A stretch of 20,263 nucleotides of DNA from the NCBI GenBank assembly GCA_004356305.1, contig SMXJ01000154.1, positions 1-20,263 on the forward strand. Reading direction: 5' to 3'. Shown here piece after piece: positions 1 to 8,792 of the stretch (position 1 is the stretch's first letter; each line of letters opens with the position of its first letter). The DNA is from Bacteroidota bacterium. GTDB taxonomy: Bacteria > Bacteroidota > Bacteroidia > Flavobacteriales > Flavobacteriaceae. The position numbers were made by a program, and so were the translations under genes. The notes under the pieces are model-generated. The model searched no databases and had not been told where the DNA came from. It saw only the letters and a program-made list of their open reading frames with translations.

Positions 1-134
1 TCGGGCAACTTCCCAAAACATAATTATTAGTTTTATATTTCAAAAACTAAACTACTCATAAATCGTCTTTTATAAACTACACCTCCTGTCTATATTTATA
101 AAATAAGACTCTAAATTAATAAAAGGAATGACTT

Positions 135-170
135 TTGATTAGTTTATGACCATAACCTTTTCTAATTTTG
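135..170 (+). promoter_or_regulatory. Candidate Bacteroidota promoter for the 201-923 gene
   Basis: A perfect TAnnTTTG -7 element (TAATTTTG) lies at 163-170. A TTTG that could serve as the -33 element lies at 134-137. The spacer from TTG is 25 nt, longer than the usual 17-23 nt, so the pairing is imperfect. The -7 element ends 30 nt before the ATG at 201, similar to the spacing at the other candidate promoters here. The rest of 1-200 is AT-rich with no gene or hairpin that I can see. Confidence 0.4.
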
Positions 171-200
171 AAGTATAAATAAAAATGTAAATTTATAGCG

Positions 201-923
201 ATGAGAAAATTTATTTTAATAGCGGCTGTATTGAGCATATCATTCAATAATACCGCACAAAGTTTTGATGGAGCTTATAAAACCAGACAATTTGTCAATG
301 ATCTCTATCAATTGGATGAATATATCAAAAGACGGAACAAAGGAATTGATTTTCAGGATACTAATACCTACACCGGCACCCCATACAATAATCCTCATTA
401 CCTCTTAGGGAACGTTTATAAGAACGATGAGTTATGGGCGAACAATGTTGCATTGCGATATAACGCCATGGCTGATGAGATTGAAATTAAAGAATCTCTT
501 ACAGCTGACGATACCGAGGCTAAAGTACTTACGAAATCTCCAGATGTTTTTGTGAAAATTGTAAACGATATCTACATTTTTGCCCCTTATAAAGGAGGCA
601 TTGAGGGAGGTGGATATTTCATGGTGCTATTTGAAGGAGACAAAATTGGACTTTTTAAAAAGCCAAAGAAGAAATTTACTCCTGAGAAAAAAGCGACCAC
701 TTCGATCACGCGAGATCTTCCCGCGAGCTTTAAAGATAAACCCGTTTATTATATCGTTGATAAGAGTGGAAAATATTACGAATTACCCTCATCAAGAAGT
801 AAAAAACTGAAGGTTTTTGGCTCCAATAAAGATGCGATCAAGAGATATGTAGCTGAAAATAAATTAAATCTCAATATTGAGAAAGACCTTTTAAGAGTGG
901 TCAAATATTACGATACTTTTTAG
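201..923 (+). CDS. Secreted protein of unknown function
   Basis: I do not recognise a named family. The 240-residue protein starts with a signal peptide (residues 1-19, probable cleavage TA|Q, a common Bacteroidota pattern), so it should be periplasmic or outer-membrane associated. There are no further membrane segments and no lipobox cysteine. The middle (about 100-160) looks like beta strands with a glycine-rich turn (GGIEGGG, about residues 132-138). The C-terminal third (about 175-240) has the pattern PVYYIVDKSGKYYELPS followed by a basic amphipathic stretch ending DLLRVVKYYDTF. Similar tails ending in a YY motif occur in other hypothetical Flavobacteriaceae secreted proteins as far as I recall; this is family memory, not a search. 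The ATG at 201 is chosen because it gives the signal peptide and follows the -7 element by 30 nt. No Shine-Dalgarno is visible. It converges on tsaB with a 7-nt gap and no terminator between. Confidence 0.8.
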   Translation: MRKFILIAAVLSISFNNTAQSFDGAYKTRQFVNDLYQLDEYIKRRNKGIDFQDTNTYTGTPYNNPHYLLGNVYKNDELWANNVALRYNAMADEIEIKESLTADDTEAKVLTKSPDVFVKIVNDIYIFAPYKGGIEGGGYFMVLFEGDKIGLFKKPKKKFTPEKKATTSITRDLPASFKDKPVYYIVDKSGKYYELPSSRSKKLKVFGSNKDAIKRYVAENKLNLNIEKDLLRVVKYYDTF

Positions 924-930
924 TATGTAT

Positions 931-1590
931 CTATCCTGAAATAAAATCTTTTAAATAATAAGGTTCGAAATAAGCGACATCCACGGTGTCGTTTTTTTTG
1001 TATTTGCATTCAGCAAGAGGAGCCATTTGAGCGGCCGATGGTAGATCTTCTTTTCTGAAGGACGCGTTCGGATGATTACAAAGGGGTTCAAACTTTTCGA
1101 CCCCATCGCCAATGAAAGTCACTTGCCCATTTACTAAATATTCTGAATAAGAGGCTTCATTCAATATTTGTGCTTGTGTATCACGTATCTGTTGTTTTTC
1201 CGATGAAAAAACAGCGCTGTAAACCTCCATTCTCCGCGCATCCAACATAGGCACGATCACTCCCGAAGATTCTTCAACCCTGGTCGCCAAAGACTCAAGA
1301 GTAGCTATGGCGATCAACGGAATGTCCAACGCAAAACACAATCCTTTCGCTGCCGAAACTCCAATACGTAAACCTGTGTACGAACCGGGCCCCATGCTCA
1401 CTGCAATGGCATCAAGCTGTTCTTTATCGAGTTGAGCATCCTTCAAAACGGCACTGATATAAACATGTAGCCATTCGGCATGGGAGTAGCTTTTGCTATT
1501 ATCTTCGTTTAATGCAATAACGCCTCCGTTTACCGAAAGCGCTACAGAGCAATTTGTCGTTGCAGTTTCTATACAAAGTATGTTTGCCAT
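931..1590 (-). CDS. tsaB: tRNA t6A37 threonylcarbamoyladenosine synthesis protein TsaB
   Basis: TsaB partners TsaD and TsaE in transferring the threonylcarbamoyl group to A37 of ANN-decoding tRNAs in the cytoplasm. The 219-residue product starts MANILCIETATTNCSVAL, the ASKHA-type first strand and phosphate loop, and carries the family hallmark GPGSYTGLRIG at residues 67-77. Length is close to the usual 215-235. The reading frame is open 10 codons further upstream (to 1620), but that extension is basic, lies inside the adaptor gene and precedes a canonical start, so I chose the ATG at 1590. The stop of the upstream adaptor gene and this ATG share one base (TAATG), so translation is probably coupled. 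It is the last gene of the efflux operon. The glycoprotease-like fold is shared with TsaD, but the short length and lack of the TsaD metal-binding HxxxH identify TsaB. Confidence 0.95.
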   Translation of the reverse strand: MANILCIETATTNCSVALSVNGGVIALNEDNSKSYSHAEWLHVYISAVLKDAQLDKEQLDAIAVSMGPGSYTGLRIGVSAAKGLCFALDIPLIAIATLESLATRVEESSGVIVPMLDARRMEVYSAVFSSEKQQIRDTQAQILNEASYSEYLVNGQVTFIGDGVEKFEPLCNHPNASFRKEDLPSAAQMAPLAECKYKKNDTVDVAYFEPYYLKDFISG

Positions 1591-2873
1591 TAATCTTCGC
1601 TGTCTTCTTTCGTATCCCATTCTGAAGATTTCTCCTCAACCTTATCCCCGGATTTCAGTTTTTTGGTCACCAAATTATAGGGCCCTGTAATCACAATGTC
1701 ATTCTCGGTCAATCCCGACGTAATTTCAATATTACTATCGTCCTGAATACCCGTAGTTACGACCTTCAGTTCGGCCTCACCTCCATTATTCACAAACACC
1801 GCTTCAAACTTCTCTTCATCTGCCGAGGCTTTTCCTCTCACTTTACCTTTCTTTTTACTGATGGTATCCGAAGGTAATTTTACTAAGATAGCACTAATCG
1901 GTACTCCGATAATATTTTCTCTTTTATCCGTGATAATATCGACGGTAGCCGTCATTCCAGGTCGGAACGGTGAAAAATATTCCGATTTTCCTTCAGTAAG
2001 GTCTTGATATGACGCAGGAAGAATACGCACTTTTACTTTAAAATTGGTCACTTGATCCACCGAAAGTGCGGTCTCGGCAGAGTTCGCGATTTCTGTCACG
2101 ATACCCTTAAATTCTCTTTTCAAATAAGCATCTACTTCCACTATCGTAGAATCACCAATTGTCACTTTTACGATATCATTTTCATTGACATCTACTTCAA
2201 CCTCCATATTGCTTAAATTTGCCACTCGCATAATCTCTGTACCCGCCATTTGTGCAGTTCCTACAACCCGTTCTCCCAATTCAACAGATAGCTTAGAAAT
2301 CGTCCCGTTCATGGGCGCAAAAATGCTTGTTCGGGCTAAATTATCCCTTGTTTGTTTCACATTGGCAGCAGCACTCTTTACATTAAAGTAGGCAGATTCT
2401 CTATTCGCCTGGGCCATTTCATATTCGGCCACAGAACCATCCCATGTACTTTTGGAAATAACCCCTTTCTCAAATAATGCCTTGTTTCGATCGTAGGAAA
2501 GTTTGGCATTTTTCAAACCGGCCTCTGCCTGAGAAAGCATAGCTCGTACGTTTTGTAATCCGGCCTGTGATTGGGTCAACGCGGACTGGATCAAGTCCGG
2601 ATTGATCCGCACTAGCAGATCGCCTTTTTCTACTTGTTGTCCTTCTTTTACTGGAAGTTCAATAATTTCACCGGAAACTTCTGATGAAAGCATCACCTCG
2701 ATTTCCGGCTGTATTTTACCCGTCGCTGCCACCGTTTCTATGATAGTGATAAGTTCTATCTTAGAAATTAGAACTTCGTTGACATCCCGCTTGTTTTTAT
2801 TGCCGCCAAATACAAGCAAGGCAACGATCACAATAACAATAGCAGATATCCAAATTAACTTCTTCTTACTCAT
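1590..2873 (-). CDS. HlyD/RND-type periplasmic adaptor subunit (second adaptor)
   Basis: Membrane fusion protein that would link inner-membrane permeases to the TolC-like channel. The 427-residue product has an N-terminal membrane anchor (about 5-23), a first half-lipoyl motif (about 60-92, including EVSGEI and VKEGQQVEKGDLL), a long alpha-hairpin (about 95-180, including ALFEKGVISKSTWD), the second lipoyl half (about 183-206, APMNGTISKL) and a beta-barrel (about 218-310) with FRPGMTATVDI. The C-terminal membrane-proximal domain contains a charged lysine/glutamate loop near residues 335-355 and an acidic tail. Such adaptors are about 370-430 residues. It begins 2 nt after the TolC-like gene ends, and its stop overlaps tsaB by 1 nt. 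Together with the adaptor at 4396-5562 this gives the operon two diverged MFPs. Substrate is unknown. Confidence 0.93.
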   Translation of the reverse strand: MSKKKLIWISAIVIVIVALLVFGGNKNKRDVNEVLISKIELITIIETVAATGKIQPEIEVMLSSEVSGEIIELPVKEGQQVEKGDLLVRINPDLIQSALTQSQAGLQNVRAMLSQAEAGLKNAKLSYDRNKALFEKGVISKSTWDGSVAEYEMAQANRESAYFNVKSAAANVKQTRDNLARTSIFAPMNGTISKLSVELGERVVGTAQMAGTEIMRVANLSNMEVEVDVNENDIVKVTIGDSTIVEVDAYLKREFKGIVTEIANSAETALSVDQVTNFKVKVRILPASYQDLTEGKSEYFSPFRPGMTATVDIITDKRENIIGVPISAILVKLPSDTISKKKGKVRGKASADEEKFEAVFVNNGGEAELKVVTTGIQDDSNIEITSGLTENDIVITGPYNLVTKKLKSGDKVEEKSSEWDTKEDSED

Positions 2874-2875
2874 AA

Positions 2876-4321
2876 TTATAACTTTAGGTCGATTGCCGAA
2901 ATACCAAAATACAATTCTAATACTTTCAATTTAAAAATATATTCGAATTTGGATCTATTGGCTTCGATATTAGCGCTGTCATAGCGCAGTTTTGACTGGC
3001 TAAAATCAAATGCATTGGTCAATCCTACGTCGTATCTATCCTTGGCATATTGATAGGCCAATTCTTGTGATTCGAGGGCAGATAGCGCAGCATCAAATGC
3101 TTTTAATGATCCTTTGGCATCCACGTAGGCCTGGTAAACGTTGGACTCCAGATCCAACTTAGCCTGCGATAACAAGTATTCTTGCCTTTTAATGTTTATT
3201 TCATTCCTTTTTACATTATTTCTTGTGGTCGAACCATTAAAAATTGGTACGTTCAACTGAAATCCATACGATATTCCATCGTTTGTATACAATTGTTCTA
3301 TAAACGGTAAAGGATCTAGCTCAATAAACATAATATTTGGAATTTCACCTGTTACAATTTGGCCTGTTTCCTGAACAACACCAATATCGGTTATGATGGT
3401 TGGATTGTCCGGATCAGTAACCGCCGATATTCTTTTAAAATCTGATTCTCGTGTATTATAGTTAAAAAAACCATTTAATGTAGGATAGTAGACGCTTCGT
3501 GCAATTTGCAAGTCCTTTTCAGCCATTTCCAGGTTTTTCTCAGCAATTTTGACCTCGGCCCTATTTTGCTGAGCTACCTCTATAATTTCCGTGATATCTT
3601 TTGAGGATATTCCTTCATCAATAATGTCATAACCCTGATCTTCAATATTAAAGTTTTCGTAATCATCGATCAAAAGCAATTGTGTCAAGTTGATCAATGA
3701 AATTCGTACAGCATTCTCAGATTGCACGATCCTTTGTTTTTCCAACGCATCTGTCGCTCGAATTTCCAATAGATCACCCCTCGGCAAAACTCCGGCATCA
3801 ACTAAATTAAGCGTTCGTTCTATCTGCTCAAGTGTGACTTCATTTTGTCCTTCAATAGACTCCAGGTTTGCCTTGTTCAATAACACCCGCAAAAAGGAGT
3901 TGGCGACAAACAAAGAAATATCATCTTGCATTTTCTTCAGACCATATTGTGCAGAAAGCTGAGAAAGCTCTGCCCGTTGAACACTTCGTAGATTTCTAAG
4001 GCCTCTAAAAATACTAACGCCCATAGTAATACTGTAGGACGAGTTACGAGATGTTTGATTACGCAATATACCCGTTGTTACGTCCTGTGTTAACCCTGTA
4101 TTCCAGAAATTGGAAGCCGACGCGTTCAATGACGGCAGGTAATTACCAAAAGCATCACTTTTATCGATGTCCGAACTTTCCAGATCAAGCTCACTCTGCT
4201 TCACAGAAATGTTGTTTGCCAGTGCGTATTCAACACACTCTTTAAGTGTCCATTTTTTATTTTGAGCCTGCGTACTAAAACCAAGGCACAGAATTACTAC
4301 AATGATTCCTATTTTCTTCAT
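2876..4321 (-). CDS. TolC-family outer-membrane efflux channel
   Basis: Outer-membrane factor of a tripartite exporter: a trimeric barrel and periplasmic alpha-tunnel. The 481-residue product has a signal peptide (1-19, FSTQA|Q) and then WTLKECVEYALANNISVKQSELDLESS, the classic first repeat of OEP-family proteins. Two helical-barrel repeats follow (about 25-230 and 245-475). The second contains AEVKIAEKNLEMAEKDLQIARS and, near the end, QELAYQYAKDRYDVGLTNAFDFSQSKL. The region around 300-350, with a proline/aspartate-rich segment, is probably an extracellular or equatorial loop. Length fits the family (about 430-500). The gene lies 74 nt downstream of the first adaptor and 2 nt upstream of the second. 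The 74-nt gap is the largest inside the operon and shows no convincing promoter, though a GATCTTTG at 4369-4376 is one base from TAnnTTTG. Confidence 0.94.
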   Translation of the reverse strand: MKKIGIIVVILCLGFSTQAQNKKWTLKECVEYALANNISVKQSELDLESSDIDKSDAFGNYLPSLNASASNFWNTGLTQDVTTGILRNQTSRNSSYSITMGVSIFRGLRNLRSVQRAELSQLSAQYGLKKMQDDISLFVANSFLRVLLNKANLESIEGQNEVTLEQIERTLNLVDAGVLPRGDLLEIRATDALEKQRIVQSENAVRISLINLTQLLLIDDYENFNIEDQGYDIIDEGISSKDITEIIEVAQQNRAEVKIAEKNLEMAEKDLQIARSVYYPTLNGFFNYNTRESDFKRISAVTDPDNPTIITDIGVVQETGQIVTGEIPNIMFIELDPLPFIEQLYTNDGISYGFQLNVPIFNGSTTRNNVKRNEINIKRQEYLLSQAKLDLESNVYQAYVDAKGSLKAFDAALSALESQELAYQYAKDRYDVGLTNAFDFSQSKLRYDSANIEANRSKFEYIFKLKVLELYFGISAIDLKL

Positions 4322-4395
4322 AATTGAATATAGTTGATGAATTTGTCCTTTGAATAGTGAAAGTGTTACAAAGATCGCGAAAATTACCTATCAAA

Positions 4396-5562
4396 TTAGC
4401 CGCCGTTACGACCAAAATCTTTAGCAGGTTTGATCTGATTCCATACTTTGATTTTATCGTCTTTGGAAATTCCACTTTTTATTTCTACGTTGATCCCATC
4501 GCTTATCCCTAATTTAATGTCCTTTCTCTCAAACTTCTGATCACCAATTTCGATCTCGACAAAGGGTAATTTTGTTTTAGGGTCGTATTGCACCAATCCT
4601 TCTTTGAGAGTAAGTACACTATCGGCACGAGCCAGGATTATGGAAGCATTGGCACTTAATCCTGCCCGGATGAAAGTCGTGTCTTTTTTACTCAATGTCC
4701 CCTTTATTTCAAATTGAATCGCCCCATTCTCACTTATTCCTTTTGGTGCGATATAATCTAATACCGCATGAAATTTTTTATTTTCAATAGCTCCTATAGT
4801 GATTTCCAACGGAAGATTCTCTGAAATTTTCCCAACCTCGCTTTCATCCACTTTTCCTTTAAATATCATATTTTCCAAGTCGGCCAAGATTGCGATGGTA
4901 GTGCCATCATTAAAATTATTGGCTTCAATTACCTGGTTTCCAGTCTTCACAGGCACGTCCAAAACCATTCCGGAAACAGTGGCTCGTATTTCCGTGTTCG
5001 CCAATGCACCCAGTCCTCTTGTCGTTCCTGTCTTTACGATGTCATACGTTTGTTGAGCCCCTGTAAGATTCACTTTTTCCTGGTTGTAGCGTTGTTGAGC
5101 CTGATTGAAATCTAACTGGGCATTGTCAAATTCATTAGCTGAAATCACGCCCTTTTTAAATAATCCTTTCTTTCGATCGTAAATATTTTTTTGACTCTCC
5201 AAAGCCAAACGAGCCGTTTCAACCTGTGTTCTGGAACGGTTGATATTATTTTTGGCACTGTTCAATGAGTTGACATTGGGCACCACCCTTACTTTGGCAA
5301 TTAAGTCGCCGCTTTCAATAACATCACCTGCTTCGACATAGATCTTATCGATAATTCCGGAGATATTCGGTTTAATGAGGACCTCTTCCTTGGGTACTAT
5401 ACTACCCGTCGCTACTGTCTTTTTAATGATAGTTTCTATCTTCGGAGATTCGGTAGTATAAATTACAGGGTCTTCCTGGTTTTTCTGAAATAGATAGTAC
5501 AATGCACCTACAAAGGTGATGACAATGACTACAAGTATGACGATGGTAACGGTTTTTTTCAT
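4396..5562 (-). CDS. HlyD/MacA-type periplasmic adaptor subunit (first adaptor)
   Basis: Periplasmic adaptor of the ABC-type pump encoded by the neighbouring genes. The 388-residue product begins MKKTVTIVILVV with one membrane anchor (about 4-25). A lipoyl half-motif follows (about 58-92, including NISGIIDKIYVEAGD), then a coiled-coil hairpin (about 95-178, with LFKKGVISANEFDNA), the second lipoyl half (about 188-213, ATVSGMVLDVPVKTGNQV), a beta-barrel (about 225-310) ending IRAGLSANASI, and a membrane-proximal domain to the C-terminus. The frame is open upstream to 5856, but that segment overlaps the permease gene in another frame and has no adaptor homology, so I chose the ATG at 5562. It starts 23 nt after the permease stop. 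It resembles the MacA class, which fits the MacB-like permeases directly upstream. It differs clearly in sequence from the adaptor at 1590-2873. Confidence 0.93.
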   Translation of the reverse strand: MKKTVTIVILVVIVITFVGALYYLFQKNQEDPVIYTTESPKIETIIKKTVATGSIVPKEEVLIKPNISGIIDKIYVEAGDVIESGDLIAKVRVVPNVNSLNSAKNNINRSRTQVETARLALESQKNIYDRKKGLFKKGVISANEFDNAQLDFNQAQQRYNQEKVNLTGAQQTYDIVKTGTTRGLGALANTEIRATVSGMVLDVPVKTGNQVIEANNFNDGTTIAILADLENMIFKGKVDESEVGKISENLPLEITIGAIENKKFHAVLDYIAPKGISENGAIQFEIKGTLSKKDTTFIRAGLSANASIILARADSVLTLKEGLVQYDPKTKLPFVEIEIGDQKFERKDIKLGISDGINVEIKSGISKDDKIKVWNQIKPAKDFGRNGG

Positions 5563-5585
5563 GTGAATGTTAGTTAAATATATTA

Positions 5586-6842
5586 TTAGGCACGTAATGC
5601 ATCGACCGGTTTTACTTTTATCGCGTTTTGGGCAGGGATCAATCCCGCCATTAATCCTGAAACAATTAAAACAGTGAGTGCTATTATTACCACTTTTATA
5701 TCTACGCTCGGATTGGCAAACATATCTACCGGACCATTGGCATCCAGGATCAGGTTGACAATGTAAATAATAAAGGCACCGAATGTAATTCCCATCATCC
5801 CTGAAATAATTGTCAAGAAGATAGACTCCAATAACACTTGCCCCCGAATGGACCATGGAGTGGCTCCAAGGGCTCTTCTGATACCAATTTCTTTGGTTCG
5901 TTCTTTAACAACGATAAGCATAATGTTGCTGATGCCTATAATGCCTGATATCAACACCAGGGAGCCAACAAAATAGGCGATGAGTCTCAATGCAAAAAAC
6001 AATCCTTCTATCCGGCTATATTGTTGGTATATGTCGAAATTACCAATGGCCCTGTTATCATCCGGGTGTATAGAATGCCGCTCTTTGATCACGTCAAAAA
6101 TTTGTTCTTTCAATTGTGTTATGGAAGAGCCATCTTCTGCAGTGATTGCCATCCAACCAACTTTATCTCCTTGATTAAAGGCTTGTGAAAACGAGGTGAA
6201 AGGCACATAGATCTCTTTTTGGTCTTCTTCATCATCCCCACCTTGAGATTTCTTTTTATAAGTACCAACCACCATAAAATTCACTCCGTTTATTTTCAAA
6301 TAAGTGCCTATTGGATCTTCTCCCAAACCGTACATACTGGTCTTTACCCCTTCCCCAATAATTGCCACCTTCCGTTTTTCATTCATGTCACCATAATTGA
6401 TAAAACGTCCGCTGGTAATATCCATAGGTTGTTGCTGGATAATTTCAGGATAATCCCCATACACATTGAATGCGCCTGTATTAAGGCCTCTTACGACATT
6501 ATTACTTCCACCGAAACCCCCCAACTGATTGCGAGGAGAGACAAAACGCATATTGGGAACATTATCTTTAATAGCCTGTACATCCCCAATTCGATATCGA
6601 AATCTTCGCCCCTTAGGTAATCCTTTATAGGGCTTGGAAATAGATTGAGTCCACATAAACATGGTGTTGGTAGCAATATTTCCAAAGTCGGCTTTTACTC
6701 CATTTTCCAATCCTTTACTTGCTGCCAACAAAATTACGAGTATAAATATCCCCCAGATCACACCAAAAGCAGTGAGGACGGTTCTAAACCAATTACTGCT
6801 AAGGGCTTCCAATATTTCGCTCCAACGGTCTCGACTAAACAT
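5586..6842 (-). CDS. MacB-like ABC transporter permease (FtsX domain), second
   Basis: Inner-membrane subunit of a MacB/LolCE-type (type VII) ABC transporter, in which ATP hydrolysis drives periplasmic conformational changes rather than classical translocation. The 418-residue protein starts MFSRDRWSEI, has TM1 at about 20-41, a large periplasmic MacB core domain (about 45-280), and TM2-TM4 at about 284-311, 338-366 and 383-404. The cytoplasmic loop after TM2 carries VVKERTKEIGIRRALGA, the coupling-helix signature of FtsX-family permeases. It has no nucleotide-binding domain, so it depends on the ATPase at 8085-8792. It begins 2 nt after its paralog ends. The two permeases share architecture but differ through the periplasmic domain, suggesting a heterodimer. 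Confidence 0.94.
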   Translation of the reverse strand: MFSRDRWSEILEALSSNWFRTVLTAFGVIWGIFILVILLAASKGLENGVKADFGNIATNTMFMWTQSISKPYKGLPKGRRFRYRIGDVQAIKDNVPNMRFVSPRNQLGGFGGSNNVVRGLNTGAFNVYGDYPEIIQQQPMDITSGRFINYGDMNEKRKVAIIGEGVKTSMYGLGEDPIGTYLKINGVNFMVVGTYKKKSQGGDDEEDQKEIYVPFTSFSQAFNQGDKVGWMAITAEDGSSITQLKEQIFDVIKERHSIHPDDNRAIGNFDIYQQYSRIEGLFFALRLIAYFVGSLVLISGIIGISNIMLIVVKERTKEIGIRRALGATPWSIRGQVLLESIFLTIISGMMGITFGAFIIYIVNLILDANGPVDMFANPSVDIKVVIIALTVLIVSGLMAGLIPAQNAIKVKPVDALRA

Positions 6843-6844
6843 AG

Positions 6845-8092
6845 TTATTCCTCTCTTAATGCTTCAATGGGTTTAATTCGCGCTGCTCGCCAGGCAGGGA
6901 AAAAACCTGCCAGAGCCCCTGCAATGATCAAAACAAAGACCGTGGTCAAAGCCACATTGAAATCGACTGAAGGATTCACGATATAATCTACTTCAATATT
7001 AGGGCCAACAATTTCGAGTAAACCCATACTTACGATTAAGCCTAAAAATCCGGCGACGGCCGTGATAAAAATTGACTCGTGCAAAATCATCCCAATGATG
7101 GACCAAGGTTGTGCGCCAATGGCTTTGCGAATGCCTATCTCTTTAGTTCGCTCCTTTACAATGATGAGCATAATATTACTTACCCCAACTACTCCTGCGA
7201 TAATAGTACAAATACCGACTATCCAGAAAAACAATTTTATCATCGCCATTAGATCATAGTATCGTTTTGCTTCTTCAAGTGTATTGAATACATTCACAGC
7301 ACTGGTATCCTCAGGAGCCACAATATGGCGTTCCTTCAAAAAACTTTCTATCTCTGCCGAAAACTGAATAGATTTCTGGAGTGTCTTCAGAAAGGTCTTT
7401 TGTCTTTTTAAAGTAAATCCTAAATTTCTAACGGTATTCCCACCGTTAAAGACACGTTGTGCTGTTGATAATGGGAGAAAAATACGGCTTTCCTCCCGTT
7501 CCCCACCGGGATCTGTGTATACTCCTATTACCTTAAAGTTGATCCCGGATATTTGAATTAGCTTCCCAATCGGATCTTCTTCATTTTTAAACAGGTCGCT
7601 ATACACTTTATTGCCAAGCACGATCACCTTCTCGTAATTATCCTGGTCTTTATAATTAATGAACCTTCCTTTGGAAAGTGTTGCATTTTCTAAAAATTGA
7701 TAATCGGGAAAGACCCCTTCCGCCCGATAGCTGCCTGATTCGTTTTTATATGTAGCCACTGCTCTCCAGATACGAAAGAGTGAAGATTTGAATTCTAAGT
7801 CGTCTTCGTATTTTTTAATTAGATACTCGTAATCTTCATTTTTGAGTTCTATAAAACGTCCCGGGTTTAGGCCTTTATATTCTACTGTGGTGACTCCTGA
7901 CCAAACGCTAATTTTATTGGAAGCATCTCGTTCAAACTCCTGTGCAACTCCGTTTTGCATGCCTTGGCCAAAACCCAGTAGTATTACCAGTATGAAAATT
8001 CCGAAGAACACCGAAATCATCGTAAGAATGCTTCGCAACCAATTCTTACGAATGGTTCCGAATATCTCTTGCCAACGTTCCATACTAAACAT
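6845..8092 (-). CDS. MacB-like ABC transporter permease (FtsX domain), first
   Basis: Paralog of the permease at 5586-6842, with the same layout in 415 residues: MFSMERWQEIFG, TM1 (about 19-42), periplasmic core domain (about 45-275), and three C-terminal helices (roughly 280-308, 332-358 and 376-400) with VVGVSNIMLIIVKERTKEIG then IRKAIGAQPWS. The C-terminus, ARIKPIEALREE, is typical of MacB/LolC proteins. The ATG at 8092 is preferred over the internal ATG at 8083 because both permeases then share the MFSxxRW start usual in Bacteroidota. It overlaps the last 8 nt of the ATPase gene (ATGTTTAG), implying coupled translation. Predicted role: half of a heteromeric permease working with the HlyD adaptors and the TolC-like channel. 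The substrate could be an antibiotic, peptide or lipid; the sequence does not say. Confidence 0.94.
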   Translation of the reverse strand: MFSMERWQEIFGTIRKNWLRSILTMISVFFGIFILVILLGFGQGMQNGVAQEFERDASNKISVWSGVTTVEYKGLNPGRFIELKNEDYEYLIKKYEDDLEFKSSLFRIWRAVATYKNESGSYRAEGVFPDYQFLENATLSKGRFINYKDQDNYEKVIVLGNKVYSDLFKNEEDPIGKLIQISGINFKVIGVYTDPGGEREESRIFLPLSTAQRVFNGGNTVRNLGFTLKRQKTFLKTLQKSIQFSAEIESFLKERHIVAPEDTSAVNVFNTLEEAKRYYDLMAMIKLFFWIVGICTIIAGVVGVSNIMLIIVKERTKEIGIRKAIGAQPWSIIGMILHESIFITAVAGFLGLIVSMGLLEIVGPNIEVDYIVNPSVDFNVALTTVFVLIIAGALAGFFPAWRAARIKPIEALREE

Positions 8093-8792
8093 TTGCCGCT
8101 TGTTTTGACCGTATTTGATTCACGGGATTGTCATCGATAATAATACCGTCTTTAAGATTTACTATACGCTTACACATATGTGCAATATCATCTTCATGCG
8201 TGACGATCAAAATAGTTTTTCCCTCATCATTTATTTCTTGCATGAGCTCTATTACCTCATAGGATGTAGTACTGTCTAAGGCCCCCGTAGGTTCGTCTGC
8301 CAATAATACTTTTGGGTTACTCGCAAGAGCGCGGGCAATAGCTACACGCTGATTTTGTCCCCCGGAAAGTTCATTTGGTAAATGAGATGCCCATGCTGCC
8401 AATCCCACTTTTTCCAAATAACTCATCGCCTTATCTATTCGCTCACCACGCTTTACGCCCTGATAATACAAGGGCATGGCAACATTATCTAAAGCCGACT
8501 TATAGGAAATAAGATTAAAAGATTGAAAAACAAAACCCAGAAATCGGTTTCGGTATTGTGCGGCGACTTTCTCGTTTAGGTTTTTGATGACCACTCCATC
8601 CAGAGTGTATGAGCCTTGGTCGGCTTCATCCAGTATTCCCAGGATATTAAGCAATGTAGATTTTCCCGAACCGGATGAACCCATTATGGCGACCATTTCA
8701 CCTTCAGCAACTGAAAAATCGATTCCTTTTAATACATGGAGGGAATTACTCCCCATATGGTAAGATTTATGTAAGTCTTTTAATTCTATCAT
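8085..8792 (-). CDS. ABC transporter ATP-binding protein (MacB/LolD class)
   Basis: Cytoplasmic ATPase that would energise the two permeases downstream. In the 235-residue product, Walker A (GSSGSGKST) is at 38-46, the Q-loop glutamine at 90, the ABC signature LSGGQ at 142-146, Walker B VLLADEP with D166/E167, the D-loop ALDS at 171-174, and the switch histidine H199. All catalytic residues are present. Length and layout match LolD/MacB-type ATPases (about 220-240). The frame extends 7 codons further to a TTG at 8813, but the ATG at 8792 gives the usual start MIELKDLHKSY, so I chose it. First gene of the efflux operon. The 148 nt upstream (8793-8940) contain only a partial -7-like TACTTTGC at 8810-8817 without a matching TTG, and no terminator for the upstream operon, so read-through from 8941-11013 is possible. 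Confidence 0.95.
   Translation of the reverse strand: MIELKDLHKSYHMGSNSLHVLKGIDFSVAEGEMVAIMGSSGSGKSTLLNILGILDEADQGSYTLDGVVIKNLNEKVAAQYRNRFLGFVFQSFNLISYKSALDNVAMPLYYQGVKRGERIDKAMSYLEKVGLAAWASHLPNELSGGQNQRVAIARALASNPKVLLADEPTGALDSTTSYEVIELMQEINDEGKTILIVTHEDDIAHMCKRIVNLKDGIIIDDNPVNQIRSKQAANV

Noticed and set aside
1591..1620. Ten-residue N-terminal extension of TsaB
   Set aside because: It lies inside the adaptor gene; TsaB proteins begin directly at the MANILCIETAT strand.
5563..5856. Upstream extension of the first adaptor ORF by 98 residues
   Set aside because: It overlaps the 3' end of the permease in another frame, is cysteine-rich and unlike any adaptor; the ATG at 5562 gives a normal MFP start.
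6219..6620. 133-codon plus-strand ORF opposite the second permease
   Set aside because: Antisense shadow of a well-supported permease with continuous domain features on the minus strand.
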